A stretch of 64,000 bases of DNA from Vitellaria paradoxa (taxonomy: Eukaryota; Streptophyta; Magnoliopsida; Ericales; Sapotaceae), in contig CM034241.1 of the NCBI GenBank assembly GCA_019916065.1, positions 1-64,000 on the forward strand, given 5' to 3'. Below, one piece after another: positions 48,418-59,408 of this stretch. The notes under the pieces were generated by a model, which was given only the letters and a program-made list of their open reading frames with translations, had not been told where the DNA came from and made no database searches. The translations under genes and the position numbers were made by a program. How positions within the stretch are numbered: the first letter of the stretch is position 1; the number at the start of each line of letters is the position of its first letter.

Positions 48418-50397
48418 TGTAAAAACCCAGATTTTTTTTTTAATTTGGATATTGTTATTGGATAAATTTAGTTTACTATTTAAATTTAATGGTTTGAAAT
48501 TTTTAGATTTCTATTTAAAAAGATTAATTTTGGGTTATATTTGAAAAGATATTAAAATTTTAGGGAAAGGGTGTAATTTTCCTAATCCTATGGGGAGTAG
48601 GTAAATAATTTAGTTTGTTAAAATTAAATTCTGCTATTTATATATATATACTACAGTTTAAAAAAAAAATTAGAAACCCTAGAGAGACATAGAGAGAGAG
48701 ACGAAGAAGAAGAGAGGAGGAAGAAACGGTGCTAAAATCTGCAAATTTAGGTAAGGGGCGGAACAAATCTTTTAGAATTTTTTTTTTCTTCTTTTCTCAT
48801 TCTTCTTCTCGGTACAGAACAGTTGCGATTTTTCTTTTGCTAATAGAAATACAGTCTTCCTTATATATATATATATACAGCGAACGATTCCAGTGCAGTA
48901 AGAGAATTCTCATTGATTTAACCCCTATGTATATATATATATATATGTATATTAATTTGTAACGGCAGAAGCACATCAAGGCTACGGGTGAATAAAGAAA
49001 AAGGGCATTAAATTTTGTCCTTACATGCTTTTGTCTCTTTTTGAATTTGTTATTACATGACAGTGTGTTGGAAAGGCTTTTGCTGCCAACGCTAGAAATA
49101 TACTCAATTATATATATATTTAAAGCAACCTTTTGCCTTCCAAAAGCCATAAATGTTTCAAACTAATAATTGCACACGGTTGCCGAATCATACTTGTTAA
49201 TTAATTGTTGTTTGTATTAATTCCTTGCTTTATTGCTCTGGACATTTGAATTGTTCGCATTAAATTCTTGAATTAATGCAGCCAAATTAAACTTGTTAGA
49301 TTAATTGTTGCTTTTATAAGTTTCTCGTATTATTGCTTTGGACATTTGATTGGTTCGTGATAGCATTAAATTCTACAGTGTATATGGATGGTATGACTGA
49401 CAGTGGATTTGTGTGAGTATATAATTAAATTTGTAAATTCTTATTATTATTTATAAAAATAAAAAAATTATTAATTAATGTGGAATTAAAGTGAAATTTT
49501 AATAATATGTTTTATTTGGATTGAGGGGTACTGAAAATATCGGGTATACGTACCCAAGGGTTGAGAGTCCCGAAACCCGCGCGGGGGTGGTAATCGAGTC
49601 CAGTAGGCTAGTAACCTACGAACGATGCAGATGCCTAAGGGTGGCATATTATATTCCTAAAGCTTCAGCCTAGGAAGCAGACACCGAAGGATGGTGTATA
49701 TTGGTTGGGTCCTGTTTCTACGGGACAACCAAGCAGACATCAATGAATGATGTATATTGGTTGGGTCTTGTTTCTACGAGATAACCAAGCAGCAGTACCT
49801 TGAAATTAAATTATTTTTCTTTGATGTGTTGTGTGGTGTAGAAACACAAATAAATTGTAATGAAATGAGATAAATAAATAAATTGAAGTTCTTGTTTGAA
49901 ATTGCTACTTGTGCATACTTGTTTCACTTAGTAGCATGCTAGGACATATTGCATTTATATTATTATTATTATTATTAGGGTTCCGAGCACACGTGGTATT
50001 AGTGCTAAACCCCTTACAGCTTGCGATGCAGGTAATGAATTTGAGTCACGCGCAGGACCTATTCACCATGAAAATTAGGAATTTATTTATTTGTTTTTAC
50101 TTAATTACCTTAGAATTTTCTTTAGAGAATTGTTTTTAGTGAATTGTAATAAGTCTCTGTTTATGAGGTTATTATTATTTTTTTGTTTCTAGCTTTTAGA
50201 GATTGTATGGATTAGTTTTGGAGATTTAGTTTTGACTAAGATATTTATTTAAATTTAAAGTTTAGTTTTAATTATTTTATTTTCTTTGCTCCATAGCATG
50301 TATGTATGGCTCTGATGTGGAACAGGAAATGTTATTAGATAATATATTGTGTGTTATTTTATTCACATACTCGGGTTGTGAAACCTGGGGCGTGACA
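48418..50397 (+). repeat. 5' LTR of the Tekay/Del-like element
   Basis: Begins TGTAAAAACCCAG and ends CCTGGGGCGTGACA, 1,980 bp. A TATATATATA stretch near 48640 followed by a GA-rich tract (48683-48723) is a candidate promoter and transcript start. A tandem duplication of about 56 bp with GGTTGGGTC(C/T)TGTTTCTACG lies at 49677-49788. The 3' LTR is outside the window. Confidence 0.85.
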
Positions 50398-50400
50398 ACT

Positions 50401-50413
50401 TGGTATCAGAGCC
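50401..50413 (+). other. Primer-binding site 1, tRNA-iMet type
   Basis: TGGTATCAGAGCC, three bases after the LTR end. Confidence 0.92.
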
Positions 50414-50853
50414 AATACCTAGCCGGAAGTGTGGGATCACGCGTGGGCCCCACGTGTGGGGGACCTGCCTGTGAGGGACTCTGCCTACGGGAGAGTGAAG
50501 CAGGAGGCCACGCGGGGACGCGTGCCCTATAAGGGAAGAGGATTGTGAGGGACTGTGAGGGACCTACCCGTGAGGGACTCTGCCTACGGGAGAGTGAAGC
50601 GGGAGGTGAAACAGAGAAGCAATGCCTCCCATCTCACATCGCCTGGGTCATGGAAAGAAGTGACATATATGTAATATTCGACATCAATATAGCACAACGC
50701 GTTTTAAAGCCGTGAGGGCACTGGGTTCAGTGGGAACTCCAGGGTTAAGCGTGCTCCAGTGGGAGTAGTACTAGGATGGGTGACCTCCTGGGAAGTAGCT
50801 TACCAAGCCCAAAGCGGACAATATTGTACTATATGGATGCGGGTCGTTACAAA
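50414..50853 (+). mobile_element. Cassandra-like insert with 5S-rRNA-derived sequence in the leader
   Basis: Between PBS 1 and a second PBS-like site (50854-50866, TGGTACCAGAGCC) lie about 440 bp with a 5S rRNA-derived core, CACATCGCC, a GCACAACGCGTTTTAAAGCC block, and AAAGCGGACAATATTGT before GTTACA. These are features I recall from Cassandra, a non-coding TRIM retroelement whose LTRs carry 5S rRNA sequence and the same PBS. The leader that follows the second PBS (TAGGTTTAGAATACCTAGG) matches the leader directly after the PBS at 40762, so the insert lies exactly between two PBS copies. It also holds a 47-bp direct repeat (50461-50507 and 50560-50606). The Cassandra assignment is from memory; the 5S likeness is visible. 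Confidence 0.7.
50722..50796 (+). promoter_or_regulatory. 5S-rRNA-like pol III internal control region
   Basis: Box A-like AAGCGTGCTCCAGTGGGAG (50747-50765), intermediate element GTACTAGGATGG (50768-50779) and box C-like TGACCTCCTGGGAAGT (50781-50796) follow each other with 5S rRNA gene spacing. The last two look unchanged from the plant 5S gene. The first third of 5S rRNA is absent or unrecognisable, so this is a derived promoter and not an rRNA gene. Confidence 0.85.
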
Positions 50854-50866
50854 TGGTACCAGAGCC
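50854..50866 (+). other. Primer-binding site 2 (PBS-like)
   Basis: TGGTACCAGAGCC, one base different from PBS 1, with GTTACA just upstream like the end of an LTR. Confidence 0.8.
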
Positions 50867-51027
50867 TAGGTTTAGAATACCTAGGGGCAGTGGGTCTTTT
50901 ATTTTTCTAAGTATTATGTGATTACATGTTAGTTTATTTAGTTGTGATACGTGAATTTGATGCTTTGTTGGACTTAAATTGTTGAGAAGATGTTGACCTT
51001 AGTATATTTTTGTGAATTTTTAGAGAA

Positions 51028-52386
51028 ATGCTGCCACGTGTAGCTCCAGGTGTTAGAGGTAGAGGCAAGGGCCAAGGTCGTGGTCGTGGTAGGGGCCGAG
51101 GGATTCAGGCTGGGCAGGGTCATGAAGTTCTAGTTGATGATGTTCCCATTGCTGCGGGAGTGTCACAAGAGCAAGGGTCATATGCTGGGGTTGGAGCAGA
51201 GGTTCCATTAGGAGTGCCTCACGTGGCTGAGGTGCAATCCGAAGCACCAAGTGTGCCGCAGCCAGGAATGGTAGACCCACAGATGTGGATGCAACAAATG
51301 GCTGCAATGTTTGCTGGAGGAATGCAAGCAAGTCAGCCTACAGTTCCGTATGAGAAGTTCAGGAGGATGAAACCCCCTACATACTCTGGTACAGCAGATA
51401 CTGAAGAGGTTGAGAAATTCTTACACGAGAATGAGAAGATATTCGAGGTGATGCAGTTAAATGAAGATAAGACCAGAGTCATGCTTGCTACTTTTCAGTT
51501 GGAGGGCGCTGCAGCGGATTGGTGGAGTACAGAGAAGGGGTCTCGTGGGGCGTCTGCACTTACTTGGGAGGATTTTAAGGAGCGTTTCAGAGACTACTTC
51601 TTCCCACAGTCTCTGAGAGATGCTAAACTTGATGAATTTCTGAATTTAACTCAAGGGCCAATGACTGTGCTGGAGTATGGGCATAAATTTACCTCGTTGG
51701 CCAAATATGCTAAGGAGTTGGTGTCCACTAAACGCACCAAGTGTAGACGGTTTGAGAAGGGATTGAGGCCTGCTGTCAGAAATCGGATAGTGCCTTTGGG
51801 GCTTAATGAATATGAGACATTGGTTGATCGAGCAATGGCAGTGGAGAAGAATTTGGCAGATACCAGGGCACAGAATGAAGCCAAGCAAGGGAGGACTCAG
51901 CACCAGGAGAGCAGACCCACCAAAAGGCAGAGAGAGAATTTACATGGGGCACAGTCTTAGCAATTTCAACAGGGGAGTGTGGTCCCAAGTAAGTCAGTGG
52001 CAACTGGAGTTTCTGCACAGAGTCCTATTATTTGTCATAATTGCAGACAGCCTGGGCATCGCCAGTTTAACTGTCCTTACAAAGGTGTGTCGAGTGGATC
52101 TGAAAATAGGGTCGAGGTGAAAACTTGTTACACGTGTGGCCTACCAAGTCATGTGCAGAGGCGTTGTCCGCAGAGGCAAGGTAATGGAAGTATTATGAGA
52201 CCTCCACAGCCAGCTCAGTCAGTACAGAGTAGTAGGCCAGCAGGGTCACAATCAGTGCAGACTCATTTTCAGAGGGGTACTCAAGGTGGGCCACTGCAGT
52301 ATCAGATGGGTGTTCCAAGTGGTGTTCAGCAGCATCAAGGAGTTCAGGGTGGGTCCCAGCAAGGACAAAAGGGGGGTAGACCATAA
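51028..52386 (+). pseudogene. Tekay-like gag with two zinc knuckles
   Basis: From ATG 51028: a Gly/Arg-rich N-terminus (RGRGKGQGRGRGRGRG), then the gag core FRRMKPPTYSGTADTEEVEKF, MLATFQLEGAAADWW, TWEDFKERFRDYFFPQ and KFTSLAKYAKELV. Two CCHC knuckles follow: CHNCRQPGHRQFNC (about 52033) and CYTCGLPSHVQRRC (about 52126), then a Gln-rich tail. It would form the particle and bind the element RNA. TAG at 51958-51960 and TAA at 52384-52386 break an otherwise continuous frame that leads straight into protease; both fit single C-to-T changes of Gln codons. The start follows the leader by about 160 bp, typical for the family. Confidence 0.9.
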
Positions 52387-53669
52387 ACGGTACCAGTTCA
52401 GGGACGAGTTTTCACTGTGGCCCAGAATGATGGACGTGCAGAGCCTATAGTTACGAGAGGTACCTTTCTCATTTATGCTACTAAATCCACAGTTCTTGTA
52501 GACACAGGAGCATCTCATTCATTTATTGCTACATCGTTTATGTCTACATTGAATTTATCTGTGGACGAGTTAATTCCACCATTGCACGTTGAAACACCGA
52601 TAGGAGGTCATTCTGTGTTGAATCGAGTTTGTAAGAATTGTGAGATCACTATTAGGGATGAGACTTTAGGACGGGAGCACTTGTCAGTTTTTGACCTGAT
52701 TGTGATAGACATGGGAAGCTTTGATGTGATTCTTGGCATGAACTGGCTGTCAGTCTTTCGAGTGATGATAGATTGTGCTAAGAGTCGAGTGACCTTATTT
52801 ACTATAGAGGGAGATCAGATACGATTTTCTGGTGATCGTTGTAGTCCTCAACTCTTGCCTTCCCTCAATGGGCAGGGACGAGTAGACTTGTGCAGTTTGT
52901 TTTCTTGTATAGCTTTAGAGGACGAGGAGGGTGACAAAATTGAGTTACCACGAGTTGTTTGTGAATTTTCAGAAGTGTTTTCAGAAGTAGCTGGATTACC
53001 GCCTGAACGGGAGGTTGAATTTGGGATTGATCTGATACCTGGCACGGAACCAATTTCTATAGCTCCGTATAGATTGGCACCTGCAGAGTTGGTGGAGTTA
53101 AGATCCCAGATAGAGGAGTTGAGCTCTAAGGGATTTATTCGCCCTAGCACTTCACCTTGGGGTGCACCAGCACTATTTGCAGCTAAAAATGATGGAACTC
53201 TCAGGATGTGTATTGATTACCGAAGGTTGAATCGGGTCACGATCAAGAATCGGTATCCTCTACCGAGGATTGATGATCTGTTCGACCAACTGAAGGGTTC
53301 GGTCATTTTCTCAAAGATTGATTTGAGATCTGGTTACCACCAGTTGAGGGTGAAGCAGGAGGACATTTCTAAGATGGCATTTAGGACTCGATATGGGCAC
53401 TACGAGTTTTTGGTAATGCCATTTGGGCTGACCAATGCTCCTGCCGTGTTCATGGACTTGATGAACCGGGTGTTCAGTAGATATTTAGACAAGTTTGTTG
53501 TCGTGTTTATTGATGACATTCTAGTTTATTCTCGGTCAGAAGGCGAACATGAGGAGCATCTGAGAGTTGTACTTCAGACCCTGAGAGATCACCAGCTCTA
53601 TGCTAAATTGAGCAAGTGTGAGTTCTGGCTCAAAGAAGTGAAATTTCTGGGACATGTTGTTTCTGAGGA
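52387..53669 (+). pseudogene. Tekay-like protease and reverse transcriptase, cut by the CACTA element
   Basis: Protease: [10 protein letters not shown] (Asp at 52501) and [66 protein letters not shown], and the catalytic [10 protein letters not shown] (about 53506-53535), then [18 protein letters not shown]. The frame is open from 52387 to the insertion point at 53669. Residue order and the YIDD-class box are those of plant chromovirus-type (Tekay/Del) elements. The continuation is at 63536. Confidence 0.93.
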
Positions 53670-53689
53670 CACTAGTAGAAAGTGTGGAA

Positions 53690-54085
53690 CTAGCGACCGC
53701 CTAAGACGGTCGCTAAATATCTAATAGCGGTCGCTAAAAGTATTAGCGACGGCATAGCGACCGCGTCAAACGAGTCGCATTTGCTTCGTCGCTAATAATT
53801 ATTAGCGACCGCTATGACGGTCGCTAAATTATTTGCGACCGCTCCTGCGACCGCTCGAGTTTAGACGTATGGATATTAGCGACCGCTCATAACGGTCGCT
53901 AATACTGCAAAAGGCGGTCGCTAGTTGTTTGGCGCGAAGATGGCGCGAATAAATAGCGACCGTAGTTAGCGGTCGCTAATTAGGGAACGGCGGTCGCAAA
54001 AGGCGGTCGCGCGGGAGCCATGACCATTTGTATTAGCGACCGGAATATGACTATTAGCGGCCGCCATAGGCGGTCGCTATTTGTA
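53690..54085. repeat. Left subterminal array of AGCGACCGC palindromes
   Basis: About ten occurrences of GCGACCGC or GCGGTCGC, many as pairs such as TTAGCGACCGCT...AGCGGTCGCTAA. In En/Spm such motifs are the binding sites of the TNPA protein; here the binder would be the element's own product (inference). Confidence 0.85.
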
Positions 54086-54510
54086 AGTAATTTTTTTTTT
54101 AAAAAAAATTTAAATTATTTAAAAATCTCAATAATTATAATTTAATTTATACTATAATAAGATCTCAATAATTTGTTTTACAAATCAAATAATTTAATAA
54201 TAATTTATTTTTTATTTATAATTATTATTTATTTAATAGTTATTAATTATTTATAACAACTATTATATTTAATTACTTATCTATAAATATTTATATTATA
54301 TTTAATTTATTAAATTACACATAGAATTAATGAAATTTTTCATAAAATTTGTAAAAAAACAAAAAACGTATCTCCTAATTATGATTATATATACAAACAT
54401 AATATCAAATTAGATTACAATTAAAATAAAATTTTATTATATACAAATGTTCAAAATACAAAAACAAATATATATATAAATGTACTGATCAAAAAATATA
54501 CAAATAGATC
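54086..54510. other. AT-rich left interior of the CACTA element
   Basis: Very AT-rich, no coding signal; 3' flank of the Transposase_24-like gene. Confidence 0.6.
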
Positions 54511-56218
54511 CTAATCAGTCCAGGAGGGCCATCCGCCATCATCCGGGTCCTACAATGAAATAATAATGAAATTATAACGTGATAATTAAGAAGACATGAA
54601 TAAATAAATTTATATAATTTTAATGAGTAATAGTAACGAGAAATAAAATTTTTAACCTGAGGAGGAGGAGGAGGTGGATGGCTCTGACTCTGAGAGAGGC
54701 GCCGCTCCATCTCAGCCATCATCTCGGCCCGAAGAGCTGCCTCTCGCGCGTCCATCTCAGCTCGAAAGGTCTGCAGCAGATCTTGATCGCGACGTCTGGC
54801 CTGAGAAGATGATTCTGCTCGTGCAACGGATCGGCGTGGAATACCTGCACCCCGCGTAAGCGTGTATCCATGACCATCGCGTCCGATAATGGAGAAAAAT
54901 ATCTCGTCCCTCCTCTCTTCGGACTCCCTCTCATCTGGCGACAGCTCGTCTAAACGTGCATTAAACTGCGCCTAATGCAAACAAGCCGAAATAGAAAAAA
55001 CAAGATAACTAACTATATTATTTAAAGAAAAAATTAAATTATAAATTATATGTTGATTGGACAAAATATTAAAATTTGTTACCTGTATAGCCTGAACCTC
55101 CGGCGAATCAGTACGTCGAGTCGCCAACCACATGGACATCCGATCTGTCCTCAGGCCCTCCTCTGTCCTCTGTTGAAAGGTAAATTATATGTTAATAATT
55201 TACTATCATTAAAAAAGATAAATAAAGAAGTTGCTATTAGCGTGATAAGCTCACGTTTTTACCTCGTGGCGAACCTGAGAAAAGTGTCGAGTCCCCTCCT
55301 TGTGCCCCGGCCCCTGCAGTCCTCGATTTCGCGAGTTCCTTTGGGCCTCCGCCTATTTTAAGTTATTTTCGATTACTTTTTGTAATTTATGCTTGATAAC
55401 GTCAAAACTTAAGGAAAAATAATTAAATCGCAATCATCTCACCTGTGCCTCGGGACTCGACCAATACCTGACGAGCTCAGCCCACTGGTGGGGAAGAACG
55501 CCCGGTGGGACCCGCTGGAGGATGTCAGGGTCATTCTCATGACCTTTCCAGTATTTATCTTTAATCTTATTTTTATGATCCTTCCACATCTTCCGACACT
55601 TAGCGAACATAACGTCCCGGAAGTCTGGAGGAACATCAACTACATTGGCCTAAAAATGACAAATTGTAGAATATTATTTGTTACAAGTTTCAGCACATAA
55701 ACAACGTACAATTAGATAAATAAAATTTTCATACCTGTACTTCGGTCCATAGACCCTCGAACGTAGAATCTGGAAAACGATCCCACTCGAGGGTGGTCAA
55801 TGGGAATCTGATCGGATTCCGGACCAAATGTCCGAGCTGTGAAATCAAAGACCGTCCATCCTTCCCAACCGGATGGGGCGTGTCATCCCACTGAACGGTC
55901 ATCCACTGAGATCCACAGTTCCACTGCGGCAATCCCTTCGAGGGCCCTCTGCCAGACCTCGAAAGCCTGCTCGGAGTGGGAGAATCTGTTTCAAACAAAT
56001 TGTTACATGATAAAACAACAGAATATATCTACTGTTGTTGGATAAGATACATTCCGAAATTAAAGAACTTTACCTGCATCTGTGTCAGCCACTGAAGGTC
56101 GCGTGGACATAGGGGGTGAAGGTGGGACAGCATCTGCTGAGCTACTCCCGGCACAGGATAGCCCCAGACGCTCAGCCATCGTCCTAGGACCAGTCCTCTT
56201 CCTAGAACGTCCGAACAT
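54511..56218 (-). CDS. CACTA accessory transposase, Transposase_24 (Ptta/En/Spm) family, seven exons, intact frame
   Basis: Exons on the minus strand: 56218-56074, 55985-55735, 55649-55443, 55352-55263, 55169-55083, 54971-54657 and 54549-54511. All six introns have GT and AG ends. The spliced frame is 1,134 nt, 377 residues plus stop, with no interruption. Landmarks: KRTGPRTMAERLG (start), WTEVQANVVDVPPDF, MFAKCRKMWKDHKNKIKDKY, LVRYWSSPEAQAEAQRNSRN, GTRHFSQVRHE, then a charged coiled-coil-like part (MDAREAALRAEMMAEMERRL) and a Pro run before a short acidic end. This is the plant Transposase_24 domain. Family members lie next to TNP2 in CACTA elements and probably bind the subterminal repeats (by analogy to TNPA). 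The ATG is 105 bp from the TNP2 stop, so the two may come from one transcript by alternative splicing. The exon calls are by eye. Confidence 0.88.
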
Positions 56219-56323
56219 GGCTACCTAACTGTTCACAATTTAAACTTATTATAATTTCAAATATAAAGGAAAAAAAAAATTTAAATTCTACCTTGTTCGG
56301 ATAGAAAAGTACACAACCGTGTA

Positions 56324-56932
56324 TTAAGTATGTAAATCAACCGTATCTCCTTCAACCGTGTCCCTAACCCAATTAACATCTTCATCACGTTGGACAATTG
56401 CATCTTGGTCAAGAGCTTGTTGGGCGAATGGATCAATATCAGGCTCATCGCAGTCGATTTGGTATACCCCTCTCCTTGACATTTTAACTGCAACTTGCCA
56501 GTTGGGATCAGCTCGATCGCCAACATAGTAAACTTGCTCTGCCATGGATGCCAGTATGTATGGTTCAGCTTCTATTTGTACATCTCGATGTAACAAATTG
56601 TTTAAATTGACCAATTTAAATTGGTACTTATCAGCTTTAACCCCGCGAATTGGATCAGCCCAAACACACTTGAATAATAAATATCTTAAACCACGATTGT
56701 AAACGATTTCAATAATGTCATTCAGTTGGCCATAATAGTAACCACCGTCAATAGATGGACAACCGATGCCACTATTTTGTGTTGCTCGCCTATCATCTAC
56801 TTCCTTGATGCGAAATCGGAACCCATTGATGTCACAAGCTGTGAAACGTCGAGCTGTCGTGTAAGGACCATCAGCCAACTGTTTTATTTCATCGGTCAAA
56901 ATAGAATCCGTAGTACTTCGTAAATTGTATAC
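56324..56932 (-). CDS. TNP2 gene, last exon (DUF4216 domain)
   Basis: Acceptor TTTCATAG at 56934-56933, then VYNLRSTTDSILTDEIKQLA, FTACDINGFRFRIKEVDDRR, TQNSGIGC, LRYLLFKCVWADP and KSRRGVYQID-like VKMSRRGVYQID, ending with an acidic tail and TAA (56326-56324). This is DUF4216, the C-terminal domain of CACTA TNP2 proteins. The 92-bp intron 57024-56933 joins it in frame to HDWFKNY at the end of the previous exon. It has no internal stop. Confidence 0.88.
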   Translation of the reverse strand, partial: VYNLRSTTDSILTDEIKQLADGPYTTARRFTACDINGFRFRIKEVDDRRATQNSGIGCPSIDGGYYYGQLNDIIEIVYNRGLRYLLFKCVWADPIRGVKADKYQFKLVNLNNLLHRDVQIEAEPYILASMAEQVYYVGDRADPNWQVAVKMSRRGVYQIDCDEPDIDPFAQQALDQDAIVQRDEDVNWVRDTVEGDTVDLHT

Positions 56933-57024
56933 CTATGAAATGTAAATTATCATGAGTTAATTAAACACAAATTAATTGTGATGTGAAAATCATATAAAAA
57001 CATATGAAAATATTTAACACGTAC

Positions 57025-59408
57025 GTAGTTCTTAAACCAGTCATGGATGCCTCGGGTCGAGCTTTGTTCCGCACATACCTCTTCAATGTGTTCATATATC
57101 GCTCGATCGGATACATCCACCTAAATTGGACAGGGCCACCAAGCCGGGCTTCTTCAGTTAGGTGTATAGTCAAGTGAACCATTACATCAAAAAATGCCGG
57201 CGGAAAAATTTTCTCTAGATGACACAGTGTCAAAGCAATCCTGTCCTGCAGACCCTTTAAATCTTCTGTACGGATTACTCTGTAACACAACTGCCTGAAG
57301 AAATTACTGAGCTCGATCAACGGCTGCACAACATTGTTAGGCAAACATGTCCTTACTGCTATAGGCAACAACTGTTGAAGCAGGACGTGGTTGTCATGAC
57401 TTTTCAAACCCTGTAACGTCCGTTCGCTCATGTTGACTCGCTTCGAAATATTCGAGCAATATCCATCAGGTACCTTCACGTCTTTCAGAATTAATAAGAA
57501 CGCATCCTTCTCCTCCTTGCTCATGGTGTACTGTGCAGGTGGCATGTATGCCCTGTTGGACTCTCCCGGCTGCAAGTGCAATAGAGTTCTCAATCCCATC
57601 TCCTGCAAATCACGTCGAGCATTAGCATTATCCTTTGATTTCCCCTTAACACCAAGGATCGTCCACAATATATTATCGCAAACATTCTTCTCAATGTGCA
57701 TGACATCCAAGTTGTGCCTGAGTAAGTTGTCTTTCCAGTAGGGCAACTCATAGAAAATACTTTTCTTCTTCCAATTATGGGTTCGGTTCCTATTTGGACC
57801 AGAAATAGATGGTAGCGGGGGGGCTAACAGATCCTGAAAGTCATATACTGTTCGAATTTGCTCCCGCTCCATCTGGGCCAGCAATTCGACCCCGGTCATT
57901 GCTCGTGGTGCCGGACCGAACTCCCGAGTGCCGTCAAACGAGACTCTGTCCTTCCTAAACCTATGCAACGGAGGTAGGAAGCGTCTATGACCCATGTACG
58001 CCCACTTTCTACCATACTTTAGCCAAGTTGACTTCTTGCTCTGATTGCAACAAGGACATGCGAACTCTCCTTTCGTGCTCCAACCAGATAAGTTGGCGTA
58101 CGCCGGAAAGTCGTTAATTGTCCATAGTAATGCTGCCCGTAGTTTAAACATTTCATTTCTTGTTGAGTCAAATGTCATCACACCATCAGTCCATAATTCA
58201 TTAAGCTCTTCAATCAATGGTTGCATATAAACATCTATTTTATCCCCGGGACCCTTAGGTCCGTCAATCAATGTCGATAGGATGACAAAAGGTTGCCTCA
58301 TGCACAGCCAAGGTGGAAGATTATATGGAAGTAGCAGTATAGGCCACGTACTGTGAGTTGCCCCAGTCATGCCTGAAAATGGGTTAAATCCATCAGCCGC
58401 CAAACCAAGCCGTACACTGCGCGAATCGACAGCGAAATCAGGGTGTCTTCTATCAAAATCCTTCCACGCCGGAGAGTTTGTTGGATGGGATAAGTTCCCA
58501 TTATCCCCCCTGTTCTCGGCATGCCAAGTCATTAGTTTAGAGATCTTAGATGACATGAAAAATCTCTTCAATCGTGGCTTAAGTGGAAAGTAGCGCACTT
58601 GCTTTGCAGCCACAAGCTTACCACGATTTGAACTACCCAAACGATTCTGCCGAGTTTGGATAGTACCAACATTTTTCCATCTCGAAACACCACACACGGT
58701 ACACGAATCGAGGTTGCCATTCTCATTCCGAAACAACATGCAACTATTGGGACATGCATCCAGAGTTTCGTATGTGAATCCCAGATTCTCAGTTAACTTG
58801 CGTGCCTGGTAGTACGATTCTGCAAGCTTAGCTCCCGCTGGTAAAACCCTACGGAGTAACTGTAGTAGCATGTCAAATGACGTATCTGACCAGTGATTCA
58901 ACGCCTTCAAATGTAACAACTCAACGGTGAATGACAATTTACTGAACTCCTGACATCCAGGATATAATTCTGTCTGCGCATCATCGAGTATTTCAAAATA
59001 TCTCAATGACTCATCATCTGCACCCGAGCGGGGAGTAGTTCCACCCGTCAGATTAATACCGGCACCGTTGTCTTCATGTGTCAATCCACATGCGATATCA
59101 GCTAGCATCGCTAGCATTGGATCAGCTTCCTCTACAACCTCGGCCTCCACCTCAACGGTTTCTTTCGGACGAGAGGCGGTATACTCTTCCCCATGGAGAG
59201 TCCAGAATTTATACTGCTTCAGGAACCCATTACGGATCAGGTGCTCTCTGACAACCTCCCGTGTATAGTAATACCGGTTAGCACACTTCCTGCAAGGACA
59301 ACTAATGTACCCACTGGGAAACCCACTGGTGAATGCAATAAACTGATTAATCCCCTCCACATACTCCGGGGACATCCTATTCGGCAAATCAATCCAACTC
59401 TTATCCAT
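57025..59408 (-). CDS. CACTA transposase TNP2, main exon; frame broken near its end
   Basis: From ATG 59408 the order is: Transpos_assoc domain with the Cys cluster SCPCRKCANRYYY (residues about 35-50); YYQARKLTENLGFTYE and DSCTVCGVSRWK; the tnp2 core (WNxxAxFRPHPDFAVDSRSVRLGL-like segment, here HPDFAVDSRSVRLGLAADGF, and LDVMHIEKNVCDNIL); and DUF4218 (LKSHDNHVLLQQLLP, RWMYPIERYMNTLKRYVRNK). The protein cuts and joins the element ends. The frame is open for about 785 codons. Near 57050-57065, just after KARPE, the frame changes into one reading RGIHDWFKNY, which normally starts the DUF4216 part. Family members have a longer stretch between these, so a deletion with frameshift is inferred. The in-frame ATG at 59480 is possible, but MDKSWI at 59408 matches usual starts. 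Confidence 0.9.

Noticed and set aside
50722..50796. A 5S rRNA gene
   Set aside because: Only the 3' two thirds resemble 5S rRNA, the 5' part is missing, and it sits inside a retroelement leader.
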